NCBI GenBank assembly: GCA_003427395.1
Contig: BFEA01000167.1
Coordinates: forward strand, 2,329,205-2,381,704
DNA: 52,500 nt
Direction of reading: 5' to 3'
DNA from: Chara braunii
Taxonomy: Eukaryota; Streptophyta; Charophyceae; Charales; Characeae
The notes beneath the pieces were generated by a model. The model was not told where the DNA came from, made no database searches, and saw only the letters and a program-made list of their open reading frames with translations. Shown one piece after another: positions 29,574-40,659 of the stretch (its first letter is position 1; each line of letters begins with the position of its first letter). Position numbers and translations under genes: made by a program.

Positions 29574-31050
29574 ACTGCAGAAACTAACCCTCTTCCAGAC
29601 GGCATAAACAATGTGGTCCTGGTAACCCTTTGGTATAAGTCTGCCATTTGGGCGCTCTCCTGTCGGGCGACTACCTCGCTAAAACAACGATTGTCCGCTC
29701 ATTTATGGCGCAACAATCATGAGACACAAAATATGATCAATAGGGTCGCATGGGATGTGGTGGTGCAGCCGAAAGCACAAGGGGGTATAGGGACACTACC
29801 TAGACGACTGCCCTATCGTGCAATGGATGAAAAGGTTGATATGTGCACCCGACCTCCCATGGGAGGCCTTGGCCCTCGAGCAACTGGCCAGATTGGCCCC
29901 GGAAACATTGCCAGAGGTGCACTCTCTCACTTGGTTGGATGTTCTCTTTTGGTCAGTCCCCCGCACCCCCCCCCCCCCCCCCCCCTGTGGCCGCATACGC
30001 TCAGACCAGGGAGCGGCCCGTGCAGACTTGCGCAATGATAATTTTTGGGCGCACCTGATTCAGAACTGGAGGAAACTTCCCCTCCCAGACCCCTCCCCGA
30101 CCAGATGGGAAGAAGTGGCCCTCCAACCTCTTTTTGGGAACCAATGGGTGACAGATAGACAGGGGAGGGTCTTTTCCAGCTCCGAAAGCTCCTAGTGCTC
30201 TTGGGTGCGAAGGGGAGTGATGAGAGTGGGGCACCTCTGGGACAAGGAGCACAGGGACTGGATTACTGAAGGACAGCTCAGACTGATGCTACCCCTTTGT
30301 CATGGGATTGGGGAGAGATTAGAGGAACTCCTCTTCTTCCTGCCATTACAATGGTGGAGGATCTTCTGGCGGGGGCCATACCTAGGGGAAGGGGATTGGA
30401 AGGCAATCGAAGGGGACGAAGGGCAGAGTTGGAAATGTGGTACTGACACACCCTTCGAAGGTTCTCCAAAACCTTTTCTTGCGGGAGCATCAAAACTACC
30501 TCAGAAGGTGTGAGCCGGCCTGGGTTGCCAAATCGAGGGTCGTCCGAATTACAGTGGTCAGGGATCGAGATCAGTGGGTCGCCTTCAGACCAGAACTCCC
30601 CATTCAGAACCTTCCTATTGATATTAACGAATGGAGATGTCAAACTTCAGGTGCCTATACAGGCTGGGGGTGAAGGCGACTTACCAACTCCTGAGGGTGT
30701 GGGTCAATCTGCACGACAGAATCACAGACAGATGGGCAAGATACTCAAACGTGCCACTAGAGCGCCTCCATCAGATTCGGTGGTTCAAGGGACTCAAGGA
30801 AAAGCCAGCGAAGGTAGCCTCCCTCCAGTGGCAGATAGTCCATTGCTGCCCGCAGACGAATACGTGGATCATTGACCACTCTTGCCTTGAACAGAAAGGT
30901 GTGGCGCTGCCATGGTGCCGGCACTGCAGCAACGGTTTTCCCTCACGAAGAGTGAATGAATCAATCGAGCATGTGTTCCTCCAATGTCTAGTGGCAACGC
31001 TAACCTGGAGATGGTGGGGAAGGATATTTGGAAAGATCTAGGTACGGACT
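29574..31050 (+). pseudogene. C-terminal part of LINE-A ORF2 with zf-RVT remnant
   Basis: Pieces of the thumb and C-terminal region in several frames: LKQRLSAHLWRNN, AWDVVVQPKAQGGIGTLP, then from about 30630 a long frame with SLQWQIVHCCP, WCRHCSNGF and EHVFLQC, which is the Cys/His pattern of zf-RVT, and a following WRWWG. A C-run at 29968-29985 lies within it. The corresponding region of LINE-B is intact (about 49330-49510). Confidence 0.7.
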
Positions 31051-31334
31051 ATGACTGGCCCTGGGAGTGGAGGGTTCTTCGGTGTGGGCGCTGGGCTGCC
31101 CAGACATCGTCCTATACAGCTAACCTGTTTTGGATTGGAAGAAAGGCGGTTCTTTGGGCGATCTGGTGGCTGCGTTGTGTTCTGGCCATAGAAGGAGCAC
31201 ATATGAGAAGGGGGGAAACCACTGACACAATCAAAAGCATCATCGAAACGGAAATCAGGGCCCAATGGAAGAAAGTGGTACAAAGAATGGAGACGCTGTC
31301 AAAAAAATCAGATATCACTAAAAACCATGGCAAC

Positions 31335-31470
31335 CGCGGACCCGGACACCGGACACTTCCGGACACAGTCCCAGACGCCTGTCTGGACCAGTCTGGACAG
31401 TCCGGTGACCCGGACATGATCGGACAACCGGACATCACCGGACCTGGACAGTCCGGACATACCTCGGGGC
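31335..31470 (+). repeat. CCGGACA-rich 3' region of LINE-A
   Basis: Short phrases CCGGACA, TCTGGACA and their near reverse complements (TGTCCGG-like, TCCGGAC) recur about a dozen times before the A-run. The motif is partly self-complementary, so hairpins are likely. This may be the 3' structure recognised by the LINE RT, or a local microsatellite. Confidence 0.65.
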
Positions 31471-31507
31471 TCAGAAGAATGTCCAGATCGCCAAAAAAAA
31501 AAAAAAA

Positions 31508-31959
31508 GAGGGGAGGGGTGTGGTGGGGAGATGACGGGGTGTTACATAGCATTTAAAAGAGTCAAATGCGAATATGGAAAAGCAGAAATCCCTGCATTTT
31601 TTCCGTCATCCTGCACGCATACAAACAAAGCAACAGGAAATATAATTGTTAGAGCCAGTTCGCCCTCCTCCACTCTCTCTCCCCATTCTCCCATCTGTTC
31701 ACATAAATCAATCAATCGTTAACACAAAGATTCGACAGCATAATGCCACCCCTCAACCGGGGTCAAGACTTTCCCACAAAAACATGAACAGTGTGACGAC
31801 AACCCCACGGGGTCGAGGAGACGCAACCACAAAAGATTTGAGAAGAGCTTCAAGCCTTCACGGCAGACAACCAAAAAAATAATTGACAGCATAACGTCAC
31901 CCTTCCAGGCGGCAAGGAATTTCCAACGAAAATTTGAAATTTTGATAGCATGATGACAC
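31508..31959. other. Short interval with degenerate repeats, no gene
   Basis: No convincing coding frame. From about 31734 the phrases GACAGCATAA(T/C)G, then CACCC and an A-rich end recur at 31734, 31883 and, shortened, 31942, so it may be an old tandem repeat. The base before the LTR of element C (31959) ends this interval. Confidence 0.4.
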
Positions 31960-32983
31960 TGCAAGGAAAATGAGCAATAGCGAAATGACAGAAATCCCAG
32001 AGTGCAAAATGACATTGAAAGCCAGCAAGTCCAAACTCTGTCCAAAAAGCAGTAATGCACTGATATTCCACCAACGGAGAAACAAAGCACTGAGGTCGAA
32101 TGTCAATGAGAGCATACTCTCTCCACCACCAACATATGTATCCAGAGTCGTTCCTCCTACTTGGCGCTCAGCGCCCAGACAACAATCACACAGCTTACTA
32201 GCAGCCTACGAATTGACAATGCATCCGGTTGACGTCAGCAGCAAAACCGAAGTACATGAAGATGTCGACCCTTGTAGACAATCGCCAAGACCAGATAAGT
32301 GCCCTCACATCATCAACCCCATTTCTCTCTCACTCTCACCCTTGACTTCATCACCCACGGCTTCTCCCTTTTACACGAAGATCACCGCCACCTCTCGCGG
32401 ACTGTCCAAGCCCAAGCCTGGCTATGTGGGCTGGGCTATGGCGCTGCCCTCAGCAGTGCCCTGCTTACCGCACTACCGCACGCGCGCGCACACTTGCCAT
32501 GCACTAGCGCAGCAGCCCGCGAGCGGAAATTCTAGCAGCACTGCCGCATCAGCATGCAAGTGCCCGATCCCCGACTTTGAGCCCTGCCCTTTCCTATATT
32601 GAGAGTGGCAGGTGCTCGCCCTGCCTTCCCCACATGAGGCCGAGTTTCCAGTAGCTTCAGTCTTGGCCAAAGTGTCTGCGCCCAGGCCCGTTCAGACAGT
32701 GGCCTGGGACCGAATTGGTTAGGCATGCCCAACCACCCAGGCTCAAACGTGGGATGCGCTCTGCGTTGGCCATGTTGCTGGAAGGGCCTGAAGGCTCATG
32801 AATATTTCGGACACTCACGATCAAGGCAGATGTAACCAACTGGCGCGTGGTAACTGTCTGGCACCAACAAAGATTTGCAAAAATTGTCGAAATCAGGACG
32901 CATTGAAATTCAGGGGGCTCGCCTTCACTCAGGGCGGGCACGCGCCTGCTGTAGGGCCCTATGCCGAGGCAATAACCCGCGCA
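31960..32983 (-). repeat. 3' LTR of element C (1024 bases)
   Basis: On the minus strand it starts TGCGCGGGTTATTGCC after the polypurine tract and ends ...TTTTCCTTGCA. It matches the split 5' LTR at both ends. It holds about 90 bases near 32283-32380 that are missing from the 5' LTR. Open frames within it are not genes. Confidence 0.9.
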
Positions 32984-32992
32984 CTCCTCCTT
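32984..32992 (-). promoter_or_regulatory. Polypurine tract of element C
   Basis: Minus strand AAGGAGGAG directly before the LTR start TG. Short but in the right place. Confidence 0.7.
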
Positions 32993-33049
32993 GATTTCGA
33001 TAGTCCTCAGAAAAGTCGTTACACAGCAGGCTGCTTCCCTTTCAAATTT

Positions 33050-34310
33050 AGTTTGTAGCTTGAGATAATTTGGGTACAGTCTTCATTAGTTCTTCTCTTG
33101 TGAACCACGGATCTTCTTTAGGATCCGTATGGTGTCTGAACTGCACTCAATACTGCATCTGCGGTTTCGGAGGGTGTGCCCTGCCTGGAGGCTTGGGCAC
33201 AAGCATCAGCTCGTGCTCAACAATGTCGTCAATGTCCACGTGTCCATCCGTGGTTGGGGGCAGCATAGATCTTCTCGAGGGAAACTGGTCAGTTTCAGCG
33301 AAAGGTGCCAACTTGGAGGCATGGAAAACAGGGTATGTGCGGAGGTGGCAAGGGATGCGAATGACATATGGACCATCTGGTTGATCTCCCAGTATATCCA
33401 GGATTTCCCAGGGTCCAAAGTACCGTGGCATCAATTTACGTGAGATTCCCAACTCTTGTCAGGCTGTCCCGACTCAGATGACTTTACCCAGACGTTCACC
33501 TACCTGAAATGCAGACTGTTGTTTGTGTTTGTTCTCAGATGCAACCATGGCATTTTGAGTTTCCTTGATGTGCTTTACAGCTTGCTGCAGCATCTGTTCA
33601 TACTTGACAGCAAACCCTATGCTTCCTGGTGCTGCAATTGGCTGATTTTCAGGTAACAGAAAGTCAAGAGCAGATCTGGGCTTCCAACCAAGATGCAGTT
33701 AGTTGGGGGTCTTACCGGTAGTGTTGTGCACAACATTGTTATATAGGTTGGCGAGGAGAGGTAACTTCTCATCCCAGTCATCTTGACTTGGCTTAATATA
33801 ATTCTGAAGCAAGTGCTGCACTACACGGTTCATCTGCTCGGCCTGTCCGTTTGACTCAAGGTGGTTCCCTGATGTCATTTGCAGTCGGGTGCCCATCTGT
33901 TGGGCAGTACTTTGACACAGTTCGCTAGTGAATCTGACATCCTTGTCGCTCACGATAGACTTAGATAGACCGAAGTCACATACCTAGTTGTCCATGAATA
34001 GCTTGACGACGTGGTCAGTCCTAGCTGTCTCAGGCATGGTGATAAGTCTAGCGTACTAACTGAACCTGTCCACAATGACAAAGATGTGTCTCTTACCGCT
34101 CTTGCTAGTCACAAGAGTATCCGTGAAGTCCATGGACACACTATGACCAGGTCCAGCAGGGATAAGCAAGGGCTTGATAAGCCCAAGCGGTGCCTACGTC
34201 CTTGGCTTGTCACGTTGACAAATCTGGCAAGTCTTCACATATGTTTTCACATCATCCATCATTGTGGGCCACCAAAATCTTTGCACTAAATTTGCTGCTG
34301 GTTACATTGT
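33050..34310 (-). pseudogene. Integrase and chromodomain of element C
   Basis: Minus-strand motifs in order: CQICQRDKPRT (second half of the HHCC zinc site, about 34230-34200), MDFTDTLVTS (first Asp, about 34135), SDKDVRFTS (second Asp), SNGQAEQMN (Glu, near 33835), then KLMPRYFGPWEIL and PVFHASKLAPF. After DIDDIVEHELMLVPKPPGR comes a chromodomain-like end: a TGA after QMQY at about 33147, then VQFRHH, DPWFTREEL. Integrase inserts cDNA, and the chromodomain is thought to guide chromoviruses to heterochromatin. Frames change at least twice and stops are present. Confidence 0.85.
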
Positions 34311-34319
34311 GACACTCGC

Positions 34320-34830
34320 CTAAAAATAGATTGCGCAAAGACTCTCTACGCGGAACACACAATCGCTTATTCCCAACACAAACTCATCGGAAGTAGCCTT
34401 GTCTTTAGCTTCCAATTTGCGAATGATCTCAAACATGACCACGTCCTCTCGATAGGCTTCCACTATAGATCGAGTTACATCGTCAGAAATTCCAAACTCA
34501 GCCCCTAGCGCACCCAGATAGTCTGCTCTTCGCAATCGTGCATCAGCCACTTTGTTGTACTCTCCCTTTAGAGGGTCCAACTTGAGGTCATACATGTCTA
34601 TGACTTCAATCCACCTCTTGAGTGCGTCGAAGAGCACGGGCTGTGTCTTAATCCAACGCAGCGTCTCATGGTAAGATCTCACATAAAATAATATGCCTAG
34701 GAGGTAGTGCCTCCACTGGACCAGCGCTCTATAGAGGGCATAGAGCTCACGCTCATACATGGACTTACCTGATTGGCCTCAACTTTTTCCCCTCCTGCGC
34801 AAGGACCGCACCTATGCTATATTGGTTGGC
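34320..34830 (-). pseudogene. RNase H domain of element C
   Basis: YERELYALYRALVQWRHYLLG is the typical Glu-bearing helix, and the motif that normally reads TDHETL here reads SYHETL, losing an Asp. It continues to the connector with ALKRWIEVIDMYDLKLDPLKG. The start of the domain (first Asp) lies in the broken stretch 34760-34935. Confidence 0.8.
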
Positions 34831-34934
34831 GTTTGTGGTCACACCAAAGGGTTGTTCAGGATCCAAAAGTTGAGGACTTCATAGTGTGTTAAGGCATAAT
34901 TCAATCTCTTGAAGGCTGCCTCACACTCTTCGGT

Positions 34935-35786
34935 TCACTCCCGAGGAGTGTCAAGGCGCATGAGGTCAGTTAGAGGAAAGGCTATCATGCTGTAATTTTT
35001 CAAAAATGTGTGATAGGAGCCTATCATCCCCGAGAACGACCTCACCTCAGTCACAGACTGAGGTCTGGGCCAATCAAGAATACTGGCCACTTCAGCATTG
35101 TACGGCCTCAAACCATCCACAAAAATTTCATGGCCCAGATACAAGATCTTGGTACAACCAAATCCGCATTTCTCCAAGTTAACTTTGTACTGGTGTTGTC
35201 TTAGGAACCATAACATTGTTTTCATGTGCTCAGCGTGCTCCTCTACAGTTCTACTAAAGATAAGGATATCGTCGAGGTACACGACGATAAACTTGTTTAA
35301 GTAATTGTGAAAGATACAGCTCATTGCATGCTGGAATGTCCTAGGAGCATTGCATAGGCCAAAGGGCATCACCACAAATTCATACAGACCGTATCTGGTT
35401 TGAAAGGCAATTTTGTACTGGGGCTCAGGTCTAATAGCAATCTGATGGTATCTAGACTTCAAATTCATCTTAGTAAAGTACCGGCATCCCTGCACTCTAT
35501 CCAAGAGGTCGTCAATGCGGGGTAGGGGCTCCGCGTTCTTAACGGTGATGGCATTGAGGCCCCTATAATCAATGCACATTCTTAGGGTCCCCCCTTTCTT
35601 TGAGACAAATAGAACTGGCGCTCCGTAGGGGGATGTACTTGGCCGAATCCAGCCTCTCTCTGTGAGCTCCTTGAGTTGGCGGCGGAACTCGTTTAGCTCC
35701 CCAGGATACATCCTATAGATTCGCCCTCTAGGTATTTTGCTACCGGGGATGACTTCTACCACATCGACAATCTCCCTTTCCACCAC
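34935..35786 (-). pseudogene. Reverse transcriptase of element C
   Basis: A nearly complete Ty3/gypsy RT of 283 open codons: WIRPSTSPYGAPVLFVSKK, MCIDYRGLNAIT, LPRIDDLLDRVQG, FTKMNLKSRYHQI (normally D in DLKSGYHQI, here N), MPFGLCNAPRTFQ and the active site VVYLDDILIFS. It ends in LTDLMRLDTPRE. Loss of the first catalytic Asp (MNLKS) suggests it is inactive even where the frame is open. Upstream, frames are broken between 35787 and 35930. Confidence 0.85.
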
Positions 35787-35929
35787 ACCCCTAGGCTCCT
35801 TGAAAAGTATGAATATTGTGCAGCGACTGCTTCTATCTCTGGGGGTGATGTTACGGCCTCCCCTTTCTCAGAGACAGAGACTAAGTACATACCTTCCTCC
35901 CGATTCTGCTTGTAGTAGTTATAGAAATA

Positions 35930-36583
35930 TTACGCGCACCTGCAACCATAGTTCTTCACTAGTCTGCCAGTCTTAAACGTTCGCAGCCTAATGGTCCTTC
36001 TAATTGGTAACTTGTGGATCATTACCTTCCTATACCAATCGAACTGAGGCTTAGCAACCTCGAGGTAGAACATGCCTAGCAACATGTCGAATGGCAGCTC
36101 GTTGCTAACAAGGAATGAGATTTTATGTCTCAGTTCCCCTCCTCCATAGGAGAAGGTGCAGACTGCGTCCTTGACGTAGTCCTTTACTACCATAGAGTGC
36201 TTGTTGGCCAAGGTAGATGCTACAAATCTGCTAAGCCGCTGCACTTGGTCTCCTAAGTGCAGCCTACCCACATAAGCACAACTCATGAAGTTTCGCATAG
36301 AACCTATGTCTGTGAAGGCGCCGATCTCTCGGCCACCTACATTGACTTCTATCACGAAGTGTTCACCCTTTGGACCTTTGTTCAACATTGCCCAGGAGTC
36401 TTTAGGGTTTTTCTCCAACCATTCAGTCTCAAACTCCTCTAAGGACTCAGACACATCCATCGAACAGAGCATCGATTGGTCCGTATCTGTCTGTGGGGTG
36501 GTCATGAGGTCAATAGCCTTAGCCATCGTCTGAAATGGAGAAGGTAAGGTTACCACTTCAACACGAGTAAGAGCGGCTAACAC
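35930..36583 (-). pseudogene. Aspartic protease region of element C
   Basis: An open frame of about 217 codons. The catalytic motif appears as FTDIGSMRNF, where a DSG/DTG triplet is expected, so it is DIG. The following LVSNELPFDMLLGMFYL fits the conserved ILGxxWL region. The domain lies between the zinc knuckle and RT, as expected. It is separated from RT by stops and a frame change. Confidence 0.7.
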
Positions 36584-36689
36584 TCCTACTGACCCGAGGT
36601 GTTTCGCTGGGAAGTGTTTGCAGAATCACCACAAGAGTTGGAAGGTCCAACCGTCACCATAGAGGGCGCGACCTTCATAACGACCCATT

Positions 36690-38809
36690 TACTCTTGCAC
36701 TTAGCCATTGTGTGCCCATACTGGCCACAATTTAGGCAAGTGCTTTGAGCAACACGATCTCACCACACCTCGTACTCTAGACCCACCTTTACCCATATGG
36801 GTGTTCCTTAGTCATATTGACCCTTGGGTCCGGCCTGCCTTCTGTTTCCCGCCCCCCTTAGCTTTTTCCTTGATAGGAGTTACTACTGCACCATTTGAAG
36901 TGTCTACACTCCCATCTATCTCTGTTTCTTCCCCAAGGTAAGAAAAGTCATCAATCTCAGTCGCTTGACCATCATGGTGAACGAACATGAGATTGCCTTT
37001 CTTCTTCCAATCTTGGGGGAACTTCTTCTTTCTCCAATCTACCGGTCCTTGTTGGGCACTCCCAAGTTTGGCCTCTATATCTAAGACCTTCTTGCTGAAC
37101 AAGGCAAAGTTATGGACATCTAAGGAGGCCTCATCGACCAACTTATTTTTGAAATTTGTGGGCAAACATCGCAAATAAGTTGTGAGGAGGACCTGCGGCT
37201 CGTACCACACACCAGGGACAACAACTAGTCTCTCTATGGTGTCTGTCACCTCGCGAACCGTCGGGTATCTCTTCGATCCTAGACTGGTAGCGAGTCGGTG
37301 GCCTTCTGAGCCCCTTGAGGGTCATGCCACCTGTTGTAGACCATTTGTACTAAGTCCTCCAATGTCAACCATCGAAGTTTTGACCATAACCCTGTTGTTG
37401 TACTACTCCGTTCAACCATCTAGCTGCAGACCCTTCAAGAAAGGATGCACCGACTATAACCTCTTCCTCGGTCCTTGTGAGCTTATGCCTCAAGTACGCG
37501 GGCAAAGTCCTCACCCAGGTATCCAAGTCTTCTTCCTTCTTATTGTCGCCAGAGAAGGGTTTAGGACTCAGCAAGGGTATCTTGGGGGTCTACTGCATGG
37601 GTTGTATAACACCCTATGCCTGCTGCATTGGTTGTGAAACCAATGGACCGGTCTGTTTCTGCAGCACTTGTTGCTGCAGGGTTAATTGTTGCATAGGCTG
37701 TTGTACATGCGGCTGCCCTGTAGCAGCGACCATTGATTGTGGAAGTAAAGAAGGTACTGGAATCTGCCCACTACTACTTACTGCAAGGGTATCTTGGGTT
37801 GTATAACACCATATGCCTGCTGCATTGGTTGTGAAACCAATGAACCGGTTTGCTTCTGCCTTCTGCATTGGTTGTGAAACCAATGGACCGGTCTGCTTCT
37901 GCAACACTTGTTGTTGCAGGGGTAATTGTTGCACAGGCTGTTGTACATGCGGCTGCCCCGTGGCAGCGACCGCTGATTGTGGAAGTAAGGAAGGTGCCGG
38001 AATCTGCCCACTACTACCTACTGCTAATCCGCCTAATTGGGTATGCCAAACTATGGAGAAAATGGTTGCCCTACTGGTGGCAGCGTCATTACTGAACCTG
38101 CAACTATAGGCGCAGCTACAGTAAATTGTGGTTGCCTGACCAAAGGTCGTGGCGCCCACAGTGCGGTCAGAATCCGGTTTTGACCAGCTATTGGTGCAGC
38201 CAACATCTCTTGCTGCACCTTTTGCACTTCGGCTACAATCAACAGGGAGTTTCGAAGGGACAACATTATAGGGTCAAGAACTGACTCATCTATACCTTCT
38301 AATTTGCCTAACTCCTCTTCCCTTGCCTCTAGTCTGGTTTTTCTAATCCTAGTTTTCTCTCTCCTTCCCTCTACTTCCTGCAGCTTGCGCTGTAACTCTG
38401 TGTGGAGAGCATCCACTTGTTGAATCTCATAATCCTCATTTGACATGGGTTGCTGCTGGCTGACCTGCAAGCCAGCAGACCGACCAACGAAAACATGGGA
38501 GACACCCTGACTGACACCTGACGAAGAGGCATGAGATGAGGCCTGTGATATGGTGGAGGCGGTAGCCATGGCTGCCCCCGCATTGGCTCTAACATTTGCT
38601 GCTAATGTTGTTGCTAGTGCCCTTTCGACGTTGGCTGCTGCTTCCCTAGCCCTCTGCAATGCCGTCCTCTCTCTGGCTTCTCTCCGCAGCCTCCTTTCCT
38701 CTCTGTGTTCTAACACTAGGAAAGTGGTCGGTCGACTGAGTGCACATCTCCGGGTAAGCCTCCTATTGTCTTGGTCTAGTCCCTCGACCTCACTGTCATC
38801 TCCACTCAT
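36690..38809 (-). pseudogene. gag: Gag of element C, broken in several frames
   Basis: Starts at the ATG at 38809. The N-terminal part has an Arg/Ala-rich helix, then a coiled coil near residues 130-175. A Gln/Pro-rich repeat zone follows (37614-38159). Next is a capsid-like piece, EEDLDTWVRTLPAYLRHKL with SFLEGSAARWLNGV (37574-37365), which is the Ty3/gypsy Gag signature. Another piece (37249-36812) carries the CA C-terminal half. The zinc knuckle CLNCGQYGHTMAKC lies at 36738-36696. At least three frame changes separate the pieces. Confidence 0.8.
37614..38030 (-). repeat. Gln/Pro repeat zone in gag of element C
   Basis: A block of about 200-245 bases coding for VAATGQPHVQQP, then LQQQVLQKQTGPLVSQPMQ, occurs twice (37618 and 37862 on the plus strand), with a partial 45-base copy between them at 37817-37860. 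Confidence 0.85.
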
Positions 38810-40060
38810 GAGCTATGCGTGGCCTACGATCTGCACAAGTGTTCTCGCTAGGACCTACCGCAGCATGGCAACCAACCGATAAAAGTAAAATAAAATAAAT
38901 ATTCAGTCCAACTTTGTCAGAAAGTAGTCAAGCGGTAACAACAGATTATCTCAAATTCCTACAACAACTTTATTGCTACTTTTGACTAGTCTAAGATGCA
39001 GCAAGGAATATGTACTACCTATTTGCAGTTGTCTGTCAGTTGTTAGCAGTGTCTGTCACAACTAATTAATCAAAAAATAAAAATAAAATTGTTTGCTAGG
39101 TTTGCATGCAGAATGGAAATTTTTCCATAATAAACTGAATTGTTTACTGGTATCCTCCCTCCCCTTTTATCCCTCTTGAGTAGTCACTTGATGTCGACGT
39201 CCTGAAGCTTTGGTTCAACAACGTATTTGAAGGTGTGCAATCGGCCCACCCCTGTACCCAGGAAATCGCTTCAAAGTTATGACCAGTTCTGCCCGTTCTT
39301 TATCCTCGCATGCAACGGGACGTCCATCCGGTTGATCTGGCTGATCAAGAGGCAATTTAAGGACAGCCCCCAAGGTCCTCAGGAATTATTTAGCGTCGCA
39401 GACAGGACGACTATCACAGCCAGTATTCAACTTGGATCCCGCCACAACTATTCATAGATGGTCTGGTAGGCGTCTCTCTTGGGACTGGTTAGTCGAGTTT
39501 CCCTCTACAGCGCAACAAGCAGTACCAAGGACAAGTGGCAAAGCATGTGTGTACTAGTCCCAGCGGGTTGGCATGGTGACGGTGACCCGAGTGCTTCGTC
39601 CAGGGCCCTTCAGAGGCAAAGCCCTTCTCCCACCAGCATGCTCCCCAGGAAGAATGTCGACTCTCAATGTTGAGAGCTTGCGACACCTCACAATGAGAGG
39701 ACTCTCAAGACATAACTCACTTCCTCACGGTAAGAAGTAATACAGAGGGTAGATAAGGTAAGGAGCAACGTACCTCATAATGCTGCCACCAACCACAAAT
39801 TTCTCACCAGTAACCTAATGTGCATTTATGATGACCAGTCGATGCCTCGACACAACCCACGAGGCAATGAAGTTCCACCTCGGCTTAAATTGCCACGTCA
39901 GCAAGCTCTCATCATTCAGTGTGCATCCCTATGCCACCACCTAGCCTTCCTGGCGAGCCCACACGACCCTGAGCCGCCTATCAACCTACGCACAGGCGTT
40001 ATCACTGCCCCACAATGTCCAGCGAAGAACCAAACAGCTATTGCGAAGGAGCCAGCGGAG
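38810..40060 (-). other. 5' leader of element C, no gene seen
   Basis: About 1.25 kb between PBS and gag ATG. No convincing frame on either strand. It is AT-rich near 38880-39170 and has mixed composition after that. A long leader of this size is normal for chromoviruses. Confidence 0.5.
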
Positions 40061-40084
40061 CGGCTCGAACCAGCTCTAATACCA
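40061..40084 (-). promoter_or_regulatory. Primer-binding site for tRNA-iMet (element C)
   Basis: The minus strand reads TGGTATTAGAGC followed by TGGTTCGAGCC. The first 12 bases match the complement of plant initiator tRNA-Met (TGGTATCAGAGC) with one mismatch. It lies three bases from the LTR end at 40088. Confidence 0.8.
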
Positions 40085-40087
40085 AAT

Positions 40088-40132
40088 TGCAAGGAAAATA
40101 AGCAATAGCGAAATGAAAGAAATCCCAGAGTG
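40088..40132 (-). repeat. 5' LTR of element C, inner 45 bases
   Basis: TGCAAGGAAAATAAGCAATA on the plus strand matches 31960-32004, then CCCAGAGTG. It is cut by the LINE-B insertion, and the rest lies at 51421-52313. Confidence 0.85.
40120..40132. repeat. Left target-site duplication of LINE-B
   Basis: AAATCCCAGAGTG, repeated at 51408-51420 as AAATCCCAGATTG (one mismatch). The uninterrupted LTR has the sequence once, near 31997-32003. Confidence 0.8.
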
Positions 40133-40135
40133 AGT

Positions 40136-40136
<1 letters not shown>

Positions 40137-40197
<61 letters not shown>

Positions 40198-40255
40198 NNT
40201 NTTTTTTTTTTTTTTTTTTNNNTNTNNTTTTTTTTTTTTTTTTTTTTTTTTNNNN

Positions 40256-40293
<38 letters not shown>
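40137..40293 (+). repeat. Poly-T tract at the 5' end of LINE-B
   Basis: About 155 bases of T with ambiguous bases (40198-40201, 40220-40227, 40252-40255). The true length is uncertain, because assemblies collapse such tracts. It directly follows the target-site duplication plus AGTG. Confidence 0.9.
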
Positions 40294-40295
<2 letters not shown>

Positions 40296-40404
40296 GTTCA
40301 CGCCGGTCGGTTAGCGCAGCGCTACGCCAGACCCGTGCCCCTACCCGGGGCCAGCAGGAACTTGACGCCGAAGCTGTCCGCGGGATCCTCCATCGCGATC
40401 TCTC

Positions 40405-40634
40405 ACCGGACAGCCATAGCCAAGTGAGCTTAGACGAACGTCACAACGTGCGCGCGCCTCGAGCGCGCGCTCAGGGTTCATCGCTACCCTCTCAAGAGTC
40501 TAACGGCATCGCAAGCGAGACCGGACAACCATAGCCAAGTGTGGCTAGACGAGCATCACCACACGCGAGCGCCTTGGGCGCGCGCTCAGAAGTTGTCGCT
40601 TCCCTCCCAAGACACCAATGGCATTACGAGCGAG
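40405..40634 (+). repeat. 115-base tandem repeat, two units, in LINE-B 5' region
   Basis: Unit 1 starts ACCGGACAGCCATAGCCAAG at 40405, and unit 2 ACCGGACAACCATAGCCAAG at 40520. Both contain a GCGCGCGCTC stretch and end near GCGAG. Tandem monomers in the 5' region are common in LINEs, where they carry promoter activity. Confidence 0.85.
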
Positions 40635-40659
40635 GACGAAGATGGCTGTGAAAGATTCA

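Larger units (their letters stand above)
26617..31507 (+). mobile_element. LINE-A: decayed L1-type non-LTR retrotransposon
   Basis: After the A2 LTR end, remnants appear in LINE order: an unassigned frame, an APE-type endonuclease, RT, C-terminal region with zf-RVT, a CCGGACA-rich 3' region and a 15-base A-run at 31493-31507. Frames are broken by many stops and shifts. The 5' border is not clear, because it abuts the A2 LTR. Confidence 0.85.

Noticed and set aside
31335-31470. Possible CRISPR-like array from regular CCGGACA phrases
   Set aside because: No spacers of constant length, the repeats are 7 bases, and the context is a eukaryotic LINE 3' end.
32000-32980. Conserved open frames shared with 51430-52320
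   Set aside because: They are the two LTRs of element C, not a gene duplication.
40130-40534. Poly-Phe open frame
   Set aside because: Translation of the poly-T tract with ambiguous bases.
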